Shown here in pieces: positions 18,482-27,117 of a DNA stretch of 64,000 bases. Source of the DNA: Leptospira perolatii (lineage in GTDB: Bacteria; Spirochaetota; Leptospiria; Leptospirales; Leptospiraceae); contig NZ_NPDZ01000010.1 in the NCBI RefSeq assembly GCF_002811875.1, positions 1 to 64,000 of the forward strand, given 5' to 3'. Position 1 is the stretch's first letter; every line of letters starts with the position of its first letter. The notes below the pieces were generated by a model, which did no database searches, had not been told where the DNA came from, and saw only the letters and a list, made by a program, of their open reading frames with translations. A program made the position numbers and the translations under genes.

Positions 18482-19570
18482 CTAATTAGACAAATCGGAA
18501 ACGATTCTGTCTCCAGCATAAAATTTCCAGAGGGACCCTAGAATGGGAAATAGGCCAGCGCCTTTTGCTCCCTTCGAAATCGCCTCTCTTCCGATTCTAA
18601 ACAAAATGGCCCATTGTTTAAATAGAATTTTATATCTTTCCGTTTTTGTAAACCTAGGGTCATACAGATTCGTAGATTCGGACGTAATTCCATTCAGTTC
18701 TACGATCTTGAAACCTTTCCCTAATTTGAAGTTTTCTAAGGATTTAAAGCGAACATCATATCTACCGAAATAGAATCCTTCAAAGTTCGAGGAAATTTGG
18801 TCGATCGCGTCTTCGAGTTCGGGGGTAATCCATTCGGAGCCGTCCAGGAAAAGGGTTCCTTGGCAATGGTTCCCGGCTTCGGCGAGTCGCAACTTTTCGG
18901 AATTTCTGGGAATTTTATTCCAGTCGTCCTTCCAGCGTTCTTGAAAAACCTTGGCTTGGATTCTGAATCTAGGATGATTTGCGATTAAGTCTTCTAAAGT
19001 GCTTTTTCCATCGCCGAATATCTTAGGAAATACTTTTCGAGTAATGGAAAAGATCTTACCTCGCGGAGAAAAAGGAAATCTATAATAGAAAATTCCGGCT
19101 TCGAACGGCCCTGGATGATACTCCTGGAGTAAAAGGGGAACATTGCTTGAGGATAAGACTTCTTGAATGTCCTTTTTCGATTTGATTAAACGAACTCCTT
19201 GTCCTCTTTGTCCCGCATCAGGTTTAAGTATAATCGGAAAGGACAACTTGAGCTTTTTCATTTGCTCGACCACGCCTTTTACGCTCCGATCGTTAGCGGA
19301 TTCTAAGTAAGCAAACTTTAACGAGAGTTTGGAATTTAATTTGGATAAGATTTCATACTTAGATTCTCCTACCAAACCTCCGAGCGGAATTCCTGGATTT
19401 CCCGCAGCGATGGTGCCGAATCCGAGAGAGGTTAGGGAGCTCCAACGGATTGACCTGAGACTCAAATAGGAAACCCAGGGAACGAGAGGCAGGTAGAGTC
19501 TCCAAGTGGACCAAAACTCCATCGGGTCCTGGAGCTGGAGTAATTCTTCTTCGCTTCTTGAATCTTTCAA
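18482..19570 (-). CDS. ATP-grasp domain protein (D-Ala-D-Ala ligase-like)
   Basis: This 362-residue protein has ATP-grasp motifs in the C-terminal two thirds: KPDAGQRGQGV (~117-127) for the nucleotide-binding loop, KIFGDGKSTLEDLI (~186-199), GRYDVRF for the metal-binding acidic strand and VELNGITSE for the second metal ligand. The residues for ATP and Mg binding are therefore present. It would join a carboxylate to an amine or thiol, but the acceptor is unknown. The N-terminus (WSTWRLYLPLVPW) is unusual for a ligase. It is followed in operon order after the DinB-like gene, 16 bp apart. Confidence 0.8.
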   Translation of the reverse strand: MKDSRSEEELLQLQDPMEFWSTWRLYLPLVPWVSYLSLRSIRWSSLTSLGFGTIAAGNPGIPLGGLVGESKYEILSKLNSKLSLKFAYLESANDRSVKGVVEQMKKLKLSFPIILKPDAGQRGQGVRLIKSKKDIQEVLSSSNVPLLLQEYHPGPFEAGIFYYRFPFSPRGKIFSITRKVFPKIFGDGKSTLEDLIANHPRFRIQAKVFQERWKDDWNKIPRNSEKLRLAEAGNHCQGTLFLDGSEWITPELEDAIDQISSNFEGFYFGRYDVRFKSLENFKLGKGFKIVELNGITSESTNLYDPRFTKTERYKILFKQWAILFRIGREAISKGAKGAGLFPILGSLWKFYAGDRIVSDLSN

Positions 19571-19586
19571 ACGAACTAAATAATGT

Positions 19587-20135
19587 TTATTTAATATGAA
19601 TCGACTCAGACGAGTTGGTTTGAGAATTTTCGTAGTTTAGGGTGGAAAAAGCGATACCGAAACTTTTTGGAACAGCTTTCATTTTCAATTCGGACTCGAG
19701 AGCGACTCGAATCATCGCATTATGGTGAATCGTATGATCCTGGACATAGAGCAGTTCTCTTTCCCAATGAGTATCCGTGATTTCTTCGTTTTGGGAATCC
19801 GGACCGGAAAAGTAGCAGACCTTTGCTTCTCCAGCCCATGTGGCTATTTCGAGATAAGAAGCCAATTCGTACAATCTTTCCGAAGCAGAGGCGTTCGAGA
19901 CCTCGTAGACTGGATTTCTTTTTCTTCTGTCGTACGAAATTACACCTGTGTGCCTACCGTTTATCAACGCTTCGGCGATTTCGATTGAATGTCGGACGTG
20001 TTTTCCGACGGAGGATCCCGAAAGTATAGAAAGGCCGGCTGAGTAGTCTTGCGGAGAGATGCCCCGAACTATATCGCCGAGTTGTAAAAGAAGGGAGGAC
20101 AGCGATTTTGCTAGATTGGATTCATTGATTTGCAT
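19587..20135 (-). CDS. DinB-like domain protein
   Basis: The protein is 182 residues long from ATG 20135; a TTG 24 bases upstream is the alternative start. It has the DinB/YfiT four-helix pattern with the three metal-ligand histidines in typical places: His46 in VGKHVRHSIE (or His49), and DHTIHHNAMIR toward the end (around 133-143). DinB-fold proteins are metal-dependent thiol transferases or of unknown function. It is probably transcribed with the ATP-grasp gene 16 bp downstream, which suggests a small two-gene pathway with thiol or amine chemistry. That last point is inference. Confidence 0.72.
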   Translation of the reverse strand: MQINESNLAKSLSSLLLQLGDIVRGISPQDYSAGLSILSGSSVGKHVRHSIEIAEALINGRHTGVISYDRRKRNPVYEVSNASASERLYELASYLEIATWAGEAKVCYFSGPDSQNEEITDTHWERELLYVQDHTIHHNAMIRVALESELKMKAVPKSFGIAFSTLNYENSQTNSSESIHIK

Positions 20136-20233
20136 TATATACTGCTTCGTTCCGATCAACGAAACGGTTACGGATAGGATCGGGAACGGTAGAATTTTCT
20201 ACAGTTCCCTAAAACTGGCAAGTCAGATAATAT

Positions 20234-20818
20234 TTAATATAGAGAGAAGCGAACCGGCACATAGACTTTAACTGTGATCGGTTTGCCTTCTAAAACAGAG
20301 GGAGAATATCTTTTCTTGTAAAAACTTTGTATCGCGGATTCCTCCAAGCCGAATCCCAGAGGTTTTCCTACCGCCCGGACTCTTAACACTTCTCCGCTAT
20401 CCGCAATAATTACTTCTAAAGTTGTCGTTCCAGTTACACCAGCAGACTGAGCATCCTTGGTATATTCCGGAACCATATTCGGAGTTAGATCCACGGGTGC
20501 GGTGGCACCAGAGACGATTGCATCCTGAGCTCCAGCGATTCTAGAATCTTCCTTTTTCTTAAGAGTATCTGTTACTTCGAACTCACCGTCGTCCGGAGCT
20601 TCTCCTACGTTCGGATCTTGGATGACCAGATTGTCCACGAAGGCAACCTCATCCACGAGTTTATCCAAACGATCGTAGGTGATAGGCGGAGTGTACCAAA
20701 AGAAGAGAACCAAGAGTTGGATAATCAACGAGGACGTGAGAAAGGTCTCCATCCTGTATCTATCTACGAATCTTCTTAATTTACTGTGAGGCTTAGGGCT
20801 TGTAGTGGCTACGGTCAC
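20234..20818 (-). CDS. TonB family protein, short form
   Basis: This 194-residue protein starts at GTG 20818, overlapping the stop of the second exbD gene (GTGA). One membrane helix lies near residues 26-43 ([18 protein letters not shown]). The C-terminal TonB domain is visible as [20 protein letters not shown], followed by [20 protein letters not shown] and KVYVPVRF. The Pro-rich periplasmic spacer of classical TonB is missing; a short acidic linker takes its place. It would pass proton-motive-force energy from ExbB/ExbD to outer-membrane receptors such as the one encoded at 23430. It closes the exbB-exbD-exbD-tonB operon. Confidence 0.88.
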   Translation of the reverse strand: MTVATTSPKPHSKLRRFVDRYRMETFLTSSLIIQLLVLFFWYTPPITYDRLDKLVDEVAFVDNLVIQDPNVGEAPDDGEFEVTDTLKKKEDSRIAGAQDAIVSGATAPVDLTPNMVPEYTKDAQSAGVTGTTTLEVIIADSGEVLRVRAVGKPLGFGLEESAIQSFYKKRYSPSVLEGKPITVKVYVPVRFSLY

Positions 20819-21234
20819 TTTAACCCTCCGCCTTGCGTCGTTTTGGTGACGAGGGAAATCTTCAGAGCTCCGGATTCGCGTAACATTTCGAAAGCGTTGT
20901 CCAGATCCGCATAAGATAAATCCTTGTCTGCGTGCACTAACACCTTAAGGTCCGGAGTAGTCGTGAGCTTTCCTCGAACGTGATTGATCGCTTCGTTCAG
21001 GGGCATTTTGACCTGGTTGAAGTATACGCTCTTCGATGCATCTGCGCTCAGATACAAATTCGCGATTTTCTTATTGAGCTGCTCGCCGCCTGGAACGTCC
21101 GGAAGTGCTATCGGAATGTCCGGATCAGTATCCAGTACGGAAGTGACCATAAAAAATACTAACAAAAGAAAGGCGATATCTGCCATCGAACTAACAGGAA
21201 TTTTTGGAGGGGCTTTCTTTTTCTTAAGTGCCAT
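20815..21234 (-). CDS. ExbD/TolR family biopolymer transport protein (second copy)
   Basis: This 139-residue protein has the ExbD pattern: a basic start, one membrane helix with the essential acidic residue ([20 protein letters not shown], Asp19) and a periplasmic domain. It is the second of two adjacent ExbD proteins that differ clearly in sequence after the helix, so they may form a heteromeric stator with ExbB. Four bases overlap the tonB start. The upstream exbD stops 14 bp before this start. Confidence 0.93.
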   Translation of the reverse strand: MALKKKKAPPKIPVSSMADIAFLLLVFFMVTSVLDTDPDIPIALPDVPGGEQLNKKIANLYLSADASKSVYFNQVKMPLNEAINHVRGKLTTTPDLKVLVHADKDLSYADLDNAFEMLRESGALKISLVTKTTQGGGLK

Positions 21235-21248
21235 TTCTCTCTTTTTCC

Positions 21249-21668
21249 TTATTTCAGTCTTCTAACGGAAACTTGCTTAAATCCGCGCAATTGCACGGTG
21301 GACAAAGCGTCCAACATGTTTCCATACTTTGTATCACCGGTCGTCTTTATCAAAGCGACCTTCTCCTCGATATTCGAAATTTCAAGCTCGTTGATATCTT
21401 TTCTGAATTCAGCGAGATCCTTGTAGTCACGAGTGCCGAGTGCCTTGTTCCTCATTTTGATTGTTTCGCCAGCGACCAATATTTCGTACAAGTTCTCTCT
21501 CAAGACCAGAGTAGGTTTGGAGTTCACTCTAGGAAGTTGGATATTGAGCCCTTCCTTTACGAAAAACACCGCCGTAACCATGAAGAAAACCAAGAGAAGA
21601 AATGCTATATCCGACATCGATGACGCGGAGATTTCTTCCAGTTCCTTCTTTTTTTTGAGCTTAATCAT
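21249..21668 (-). CDS. ExbD/TolR family biopolymer transport protein (first copy)
   Basis: This 139-residue protein has a lysine-rich start ([10 protein letters not shown]) and one membrane helix with the proton-carrying Asp20 in [16 protein letters not shown]. The periplasmic domain follows. With ExbB it forms the proton-driven stator that energises TonB. It lies 32 bp after exbB and 14 bp before the second exbD on the minus strand. Having two non-identical exbD genes next to one exbB is common in several phyla, and the second may be specialised. Confidence 0.93.
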   Translation of the reverse strand: MIKLKKKKELEEISASSMSDIAFLLLVFFMVTAVFFVKEGLNIQLPRVNSKPTLVLRENLYEILVAGETIKMRNKALGTRDYKDLAEFRKDINELEISNIEEKVALIKTTGDTKYGNMLDALSTVQLRGFKQVSVRRLK

Positions 21669-21700
21669 TTTGGAATCCTTTTATAAAAGCAGAATCGGTC

Positions 21701-22528
21701 TTAAGCCCTTGCGTTTCGCTTTAGGAATTCCTTATATATTCTGTTGGCTGCTTCTTCTACTTCGGAAGTGAATCCGTCGATTCTAGCAGTTAGGTATTGG
21801 TGAAAGGTCATCGCTGGGATCGCGATAATCAATCCGGCTGCAGTTGTAATCAATGCTTCTTTGATACCACCAGCAACTACTTTCGCGTTTACTTGGTCCG
21901 CGTTTGCAATGGCGTCAAATGCGTTGATCATCCCGGAAACTGTTCCCAAGAATCCGATGAGAGGTGCGATCGTAGAAACCGCAGCTAAAATAACCAGTCC
22001 TCTTTCTAATAGAGTGATGACTTCAGCAGCTTCTCTCTCGATACCTTTAGAAAAAATCTCTGCGTTTCCTGCAGAAACGTCGATGCCGCCGTTTAAGATA
22101 TCTGAAATTTTGTAATTCTTGTTCGCTTGGATAAATTCTTTAGCTCCATCCAATCCGTTTGCATCCAACTTTTCCGACAGATCGATGTTATAACCTTTTG
22201 GTAGGAGTTTGGATGTGGTTAGAAAATACAACCTTTCGAAGATCACAGCCATAGCAATGATAGAGGAGAGGGCCAGAGGATACATGGTCCAGCCACCTTT
22301 TTCGAATAAGTCTATGAATCCCCAGGTTCCACTTTTTTCAGGAGCGGAGGTCGGCTGAGAAGATGTCTCGGCAGAATTGGTGCCGGTGGCAGATTGTTCT
22401 GTTTTTGTAGCTTCTTGGTTTTGAGCGGTTTGAGCAATTGCGGGAATTGAAGCCATAAATACAAAACCCCCGAACAATGCGAGCGCTGCCCACTGACGGA
22501 GGGTAAGAATTTTGGAAGAGTTGCGCAT
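21701..22528 (-). CDS. exbB: ExbB/TolQ/MotA proton channel family protein
   Basis: From ATG 22528 the protein has 275 residues. This start is chosen because the minus strand reads CTGGAG ten bases upstream; an upstream frame to 22576 lacks a signal. The N-terminus is a signal-peptide-like stretch with an Ala/Thr/Ser-rich linker (to ~60). Three membrane helices follow, around 76-96, 170-195 and 205-235, with the MotA/ExbB core [16 protein letters not shown]. It heads the exbB-exbD-exbD-tonB operon. Just upstream (22581-22606) lie three TTAC repeats at 11-bp steps, a likely regulator site. Confidence 0.92.
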   Translation of the reverse strand: MRNSSKILTLRQWAALALFGGFVFMASIPAIAQTAQNQEATKTEQSATGTNSAETSSQPTSAPEKSGTWGFIDLFEKGGWTMYPLALSSIIAMAVIFERLYFLTTSKLLPKGYNIDLSEKLDANGLDGAKEFIQANKNYKISDILNGGIDVSAGNAEIFSKGIEREAAEVITLLERGLVILAAVSTIAPLIGFLGTVSGMINAFDAIANADQVNAKVVAGGIKEALITTAAGLIIAIPAMTFHQYLTARIDGFTSEVEEAANRIYKEFLKRNARA

Positions 22529-22580
22529 GAATCGAATACTCCAGTATTTGTTTCTGAAATTACAGAATGGAACCAATTCG

Positions 22581-22607
22581 TTACATAAGAATTACGAAAA
22601 AGTTACG
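22581..22607. promoter_or_regulatory. 11-bp periodic TTAC repeats upstream of exbB (site B)
   Basis: TTAC begins at 22581, 22592 and 22603, exactly 11 bp apart, 53 bp before the exbB start. Read in the gene direction the unit is (C/T)GTAA(C/T). Direct repeats in phase with one helical turn are typical of OmpR/PhoB-type response-regulator binding. Related sites occur at 29099-29124 and 29520-29534. Confidence 0.55.
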
Positions 22608-22834
22608 CTTTGGAGACTTGAGCTGCCATTTTCCCAAGCTAAAGCTTTACCCGCATTGCCAATTTAAGTTCCGGAAAATTACTACTTCCTATTGTTTTCT
22701 ATTTGTAACGAAACCTGGAATCGAAAGTACGGGTTTTTGCACGCTGTGCAATGGGTCAAATTCTTGCAGACATGACCAGATTACTCAATTATCTGTCGTT
22801 AGGCGCGATTCCTTTGCGCGGCTTTGAAAATTAC

Positions 22835-23380
22835 ATGAATCTTGATGAAATTATCCATTTGAAAGAATACCAGAAGGAATGGGGATCGGATTACCTAATA
22901 GAACGAGAACTACTCAGATGCAGCTTTCCGGAAAACAGCATTATAGACATTCAGCATATCGGAAGCACATCCGTAAAGGGAATGTATGCAAAGCCGGTCA
23001 TTGATATTATGATCGGTCTGAAGTCTTTGGAGATAGACCAAGAGACGGATCAAAAGCTTTTCAAATCAGGTTATAGAGGATTTGGCGAAGAAGGAGTTGC
23101 CGGTAAGCTCTATTACAGAAAGAGGGAATGTAAATCGATCAATCTATCGATCGTCCATTGGGAAGACGAAATTTGGGGCGATAATATTGTGATTCGTGAC
23201 TACTTACAAGTCCATGAGCATGAGATTTTAAAATATTCTAATATAAAAAAAGAAATTTATCTTAAAGGCCACAAAACCTTATTGGCTTATTCAAAAGAAA
23301 AAGCCGAGTTTATGAATGATCTATTGCAAAGAGCGAAGAGTTGGGATCGAAGCTTAATGAATAGAAAAAGAAAGATTTAA
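22835..23380 (+). CDS. GrpB family protein (UPF0157 nucleotidyltransferase fold)
   Basis: From ATG 22835 the protein has 181 residues; an in-frame ATG at 22751 is possible, but family similarity begins at HLKEYQKEWG. The core motif DIQHIGSTSVKGMYAKPVID (~42-61) is the GrpB/UPF0157 signature (usually HVGSTAVPG...KPVIDI), which corresponds to the nucleotidyltransferase GS...D motif. The biochemical role is uncertain; some members act in coenzyme A or glutamate metabolism. It lies on the plus strand between the tonB operon and the receptor operon, convergent with the receptor gene, and is not obviously part of the uptake system. Confidence 0.85.
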   Translation: MNLDEIIHLKEYQKEWGSDYLIERELLRCSFPENSIIDIQHIGSTSVKGMYAKPVIDIMIGLKSLEIDQETDQKLFKSGYRGFGEEGVAGKLYYRKRECKSINLSIVHWEDEIWGDNIVIRDYLQVHEHEILKYSNIKKEIYLKGHKTLLAYSKEKAEFMNDLLQRAKSWDRSLMNRKRKI

Positions 23381-23389
23381 TTGTGAGCA

Positions 23390-23408
23390 GGGGAAGAAGG
23401 CCTTCCCC
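23390..23408. terminator. Hairpin between convergent grpB-like and TonB receptor genes
   Basis: GGGGAAG (23390-23396) pairs with CTTCCCC (23402-23408), loop AAGGC, in the 49-bp gap between two convergent stop codons. There is no strong T tract, so it may be a bidirectional transcript end formed by the hairpin alone. Confidence 0.45.
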
Positions 23409-23429
23409 GTCTCAGTATTTTAGGAACTT

Positions 23430-26390
23430 TTAAAGCTTATACGTTGCGGAGAACGAGAAGCTCACACCGGTTCTATAGGATTGAAAGAGGTCCTTTTCTC
23501 CGGTAAGCGGATTTTTCTGATACACTCTATATCTTGTATCAAAGATATTTTGTGCAGAGGCTTTGAATTCTAAGTGGTCGTTTCTTTTGTAAGTGTAAAC
23601 GATATCTGTTAGACCAACCGCTCTTTCGTAAGCGTCAGGAAGACCGTTCGCACCCACTGCGTAGAGTCTGTCTCCGAAGTAATTATAATATACTCCGATC
23701 CCGTGTTTCTTTTTCTCATCCAGTTTGAAGTCAAATTTGATATTGAATACAAGTGGGGACTGTCCTTGTAACGGACGGGAGATATTTGTCGGACTGTAGG
23801 CAGAAGCTCTGGAAGCCGGATCTAACAATCCGGATTTTGCGGCAACGAAAGTTTCCCAAGGCATTACATCTACTCTAGAGCTGATCAAGAATAAGTTTGC
23901 CTCGAATCGAACTCTTTCCAAGAGATCTTTACGAAAATCGAGTTCTACGCCTCGAATTGTAGCTTCGTTTGCGTTTAGGAAGGTAAATCTTTGAGAAATA
24001 CTTCCTGCAATAGGTTGTCCTACCATTTCAATCGGGCTGGAGAGCTGTTTAAAGAATGCGCCCACTCCAACATAGTCAGTAGAGTTCAGATAGTATTCGT
24101 ATCTCAAGTCATAGTTGTGAATGAAAGTACGACGTAGATCGGAGTTACCGAAGACCCGGTTTGCACCGAAGTAAGGAGTAAATCCGAACGGAGAGAGTTC
24201 TCTCAAATCAGGACGTGTCAAAGTCTGAGTCGCCGCAAACCTAATGATCTGATTGTCCTTGAATTCCCAGTTTAAGTTAAAAGAAGGGAGTTTATCTTTT
24301 GTGCGCAACTGACCAACACCGTTGTTATTCGGATCACAAATGTTATTGTTAATCAAAGAGATTCTCGCGAATTCGTCCTTTACATCGCAGCCATAATTAA
24401 CGTTTGTTAGTCGATTGACATCGGTCATAAGGAAAGTCTTAACGTGCTGGAAGCTGTCCTCGTAACGGAGTCCAGTGAGTAGCTTCAGCTTAGGTTGGAT
24501 AGGAATTTCGACCTGTCCGTAATACGCTTGCAGTTTTTGTGAAGCGTCGTAAGCGTTTGCCTCCGATCTCCTTTCCGAGAAGGTTGCGTTATCTTTAATG
24601 AATTGGTAAGGGTTTGAGTACACTTCACCTGGAACCGGATATTGATCGATTCCGGGGACAACTGTGTTCGGCTTTTGACCGAATTCTCTGAATCGGAAAT
24701 CCTTGCTCCTTTCCATTGAGTACGAACCGAATTTAAAAGTAGATTTTAAGCCGTTCCACTGATCGAAAGGAATTTCGTAATCAAACTTGGCGGTTTTGAC
24801 CGTGTCGGTAGATTCCGAAAAGAATCTAGAACCGTCTGGGTTATTTCCAAGACGAGTATAGTTTTGATTGGCTGCGGCACCATCCGGTCTTCTCCAGACT
24901 TGCTGTTGCAAGTTCGGTTGTTCACGGACTGCTTCCGCATAGTTTACTCTCCAGTCCAATTTGTGAGGACGATCCCCGATTATATTTAGCGCGTGATCTC
25001 CACCGATCGTATTATGAAGGATTCTGCTACTAGTATACGTAGTAGTCAATGCCGCGAAGTTAAAGTTATCGATATAGTCGGTTCCTTTTGCATCGCGAAC
25101 TGTTGCTTCACCTTGTTGTGAATATAAGGTTTTTAGAAAGATCTGCTGACCCTTTGTAATTTCATACGCGAGGTTTAGGTTATTTCCCCAGTTGCGCTCT
25201 TCGGTATACAGATCTGCGTTTTGCTTCTGTTGGAAGTTTAGATTTGCCCCCTGGTTTGAAAGTGGGGAATAAACTCCTGCAAAATATCGATTTGAAGCTT
25301 CTTGGCGAAAACGGTAGTTTCGGTTGTAGGTAGAGCCGACTAAAATTCCGAGTCTTGATCCTGAAGTGCCGATTTTATACGTGTCTCCGAAGCTAATTGA
25401 CATGTTTCTGTCAAAGGAAGCAGGGCCAGAATCCGGAGTCCACTTTTGGTTGAAGGAAGCGGTAGAGGCTTGGGTGAGTTTTGGAGGAAGTCCTCCAAAA
25501 ATATTTCCCGGTTGGAAGGGGATGCTTTCCGGAACGGATTGAACAATAGAAGGTATTCTTTGGTTTTCATTTACACCGCCAAATGCATCTCCCTGGTTCA
25601 TAGAAAGGAACTTTTTACCGGTTGTATTGTAGTTTCCACCTGCTCCCAAGGTTACGCTGAACTGCTTTTCTTCCGGATACTCTTGGGTTTCTATTTTTAC
25701 TAGACCTCCCGAAAATTCTCCGGGTAATTCTGGTGCAAAGGTTTTAATGATACGAACGTTCTTCAAGACTCCAGCCGGAAAGATGTCGAGGGCAACGACC
25801 CTTTTGTCGGGCTCAGTGGAAGGAATCAGAGTATCGTTCAATTCGGTATTGGAATAGCGCTCTCCTAATCCTCGAACGAATACGAACTTTCCTCCTACTA
25901 AGGTAATTCCAGTTACCCTTCTGACTACTTCTCCTGCGGAGGAGTCCGGGCTTTTCTTGATCGCTTCTTTGGAAATTCCATCAGAGACGGTCGAGCCTTT
26001 CTTTTGAATCGCAAGGAGCGCGGCTTCGGCGTCGTTTAACGCTCTGCCTTTTACGTCTACTGTTTCAAGTTTTTGAATACCGAAGGTAATATTCACAACC
26101 TGTGATTTTCCGGCAGAAACGGTAACGGTTTTTTTCTGAGCAGAAAATCCCATCATCTGGAATTCGACTTCATGAGTACCCGCGGGTAACTCTAAATCGT
26201 AGTTTCCATCAAAATCTGTTTTAGCAAATTTCTTAATGGATCTTACTACGATCGTGGCACCAAAGACTGCGTCCCCAGAATCACCATCTACGATTTTTCC
26301 TCGGATTTTTCCTGCGCCTTGAGCCCAGGTCTCCGCGATACTTCCGATCAGCAGAAGTACTAAAAAAACTAATTTAACTTTCTTTAACAT
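23430..26390 (-). CDS. TonB-dependent outer-membrane receptor with N-terminal carboxypeptidase-regulatory-like domain
   Basis: This 986-residue protein has a signal peptide (1-~23, ending ETWAQ). A CarboxypepD_reg-like Ig fold (about 27-105: [20 protein letters not shown]...[10 protein letters not shown]) is followed by the plug domain (about 125-235, with [18 protein letters not shown]). The remainder is a 22-strand-type beta-barrel. The C-terminus ends in FSFSATYKL. This is an Oar/SusC-like arrangement. It takes up an unknown nutrient, using energy from the ExbB/ExbD/TonB operon nearby. The gene is last in a minus-strand cluster with two lipoprotein genes and a small exported protein, resembling the LipL48 locus known from Leptospira. 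Confidence 0.93.
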   Translation of the reverse strand: MLKKVKLVFLVLLLIGSIAETWAQGAGKIRGKIVDGDSGDAVFGATIVVRSIKKFAKTDFDGNYDLELPAGTHEVEFQMMGFSAQKKTVTVSAGKSQVVNITFGIQKLETVDVKGRALNDAEAALLAIQKKGSTVSDGISKEAIKKSPDSSAGEVVRRVTGITLVGGKFVFVRGLGERYSNTELNDTLIPSTEPDKRVVALDIFPAGVLKNVRIIKTFAPELPGEFSGGLVKIETQEYPEEKQFSVTLGAGGNYNTTGKKFLSMNQGDAFGGVNENQRIPSIVQSVPESIPFQPGNIFGGLPPKLTQASTASFNQKWTPDSGPASFDRNMSISFGDTYKIGTSGSRLGILVGSTYNRNYRFRQEASNRYFAGVYSPLSNQGANLNFQQKQNADLYTEERNWGNNLNLAYEITKGQQIFLKTLYSQQGEATVRDAKGTDYIDNFNFAALTTTYTSSRILHNTIGGDHALNIIGDRPHKLDWRVNYAEAVREQPNLQQQVWRRPDGAAANQNYTRLGNNPDGSRFFSESTDTVKTAKFDYEIPFDQWNGLKSTFKFGSYSMERSKDFRFREFGQKPNTVVPGIDQYPVPGEVYSNPYQFIKDNATFSERRSEANAYDASQKLQAYYGQVEIPIQPKLKLLTGLRYEDSFQHVKTFLMTDVNRLTNVNYGCDVKDEFARISLINNNICDPNNNGVGQLRTKDKLPSFNLNWEFKDNQIIRFAATQTLTRPDLRELSPFGFTPYFGANRVFGNSDLRRTFIHNYDLRYEYYLNSTDYVGVGAFFKQLSSPIEMVGQPIAGSISQRFTFLNANEATIRGVELDFRKDLLERVRFEANLFLISSRVDVMPWETFVAAKSGLLDPASRASAYSPTNISRPLQGQSPLVFNIKFDFKLDEKKKHGIGVYYNYFGDRLYAVGANGLPDAYERAVGLTDIVYTYKRNDHLEFKASAQNIFDTRYRVYQKNPLTGEKDLFQSYRTGVSFSFSATYKL

Positions 26391-26447
26391 TTTTTCCCTT
26401 TGTCTTTTTATCCAGAGGAGTTTCTTTTTTTCTGCATCCCCTGCTGT

Positions 26448-27029
26448 TTATGTACTAATCACGCAGACCTTATACTTGCCCTTGTGTCCGACCACGAGGC
26501 GTATTTCTTCAATAGTTCGGACTTCCTTTCCGACTCGAATTTCAACTACTCCGATTGGGTATCCATCCAGAGCATTTAGTTTTCGGATCGGTTTTTTCCA
26601 GCGAATGGTTTCTACTTTGATTTGATTCGGCTTAATACCTTTCAAAGTGGATTTAATATGGTCTAGTGCAGCGGCTCTACGAACAGCGGTAATTTCCCAG
26701 GCTTCTTCTTCGGTCATGTTTGCCGTTAGGGTTCCTTCGTTCAACGTGTTCGGTAAAAAGATATTCAGGTATTCTTCTTTCGTAAAAATATAATGATCAG
26801 GTTTTCCGGAAGCGACTGACTTTAGGAAGCTAGCAACTGCTTCCTCTCTGCTTTCGCTTGCTTCTGAAATCTCATAAGAATCCTTGATTCTTTCTTGGTA
26901 AACTTTATGAGTTTCTTCGATTTGAAGCTGACGCTCTGTCTTTGGCTTTTTGCAGCCGGAGTAAGTTAAAGTAGAAAGTATTGCGAATGAACAAATTACA
27001 AGAATTGTTCGAATTTTTCCCGGTTTCAT
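26448..27029 (-). CDS. Small predicted lipoprotein of the TonB receptor cluster
   Basis: This 193-residue protein has a signal peptide ending TYSGC (Cys26), and the mature part is acidic, helical at first and then beta-rich. No catalytic motif is visible. In my recollection, Leptospira interrogans has a similarly placed gene between the TonB-dependent receptor and LipL48, so it is likely a conserved accessory of the uptake system. It lies 58 bp before the receptor gene on the minus strand and 88 bp after the large lipoprotein gene. Confidence 0.78.
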   Translation of the reverse strand: MKPGKIRTILVICSFAILSTLTYSGCKKPKTERQLQIEETHKVYQERIKDSYEISEASESREEAVASFLKSVASGKPDHYIFTKEEYLNIFLPNTLNEGTLTANMTEEEAWEITAVRRAAALDHIKSTLKGIKPNQIKVETIRWKKPIRKLNALDGYPIGVVEIRVGKEVRTIEEIRLVVGHKGKYKVCVIST

Positions 27030-27068
27030 CTATTTATTTTAATTTCTTAATTTCTATTTTCTTAAAGT

Positions 27069-27092
27069 AAAGGGGGAGTTTCCTCCCCCTTT
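27069..27092 (-). terminator. Hairpin between the large lipoprotein gene and the next gene
   Basis: GGGGGAG (27072-27078) and CTCCCCC (27083-27089) form a strong stem with flanking A/T pairs, so the minus-strand RNA ends in a short T-rich stretch (TTTACTTT). It lies 26 bp after the lipoprotein stop and may act as a partial terminator, giving more of the lipoprotein than of the receptor. Confidence 0.55.
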
Positions 27093-27117
27093 TTCACATT
27101 TCGCTTAGAAGTTCAAA

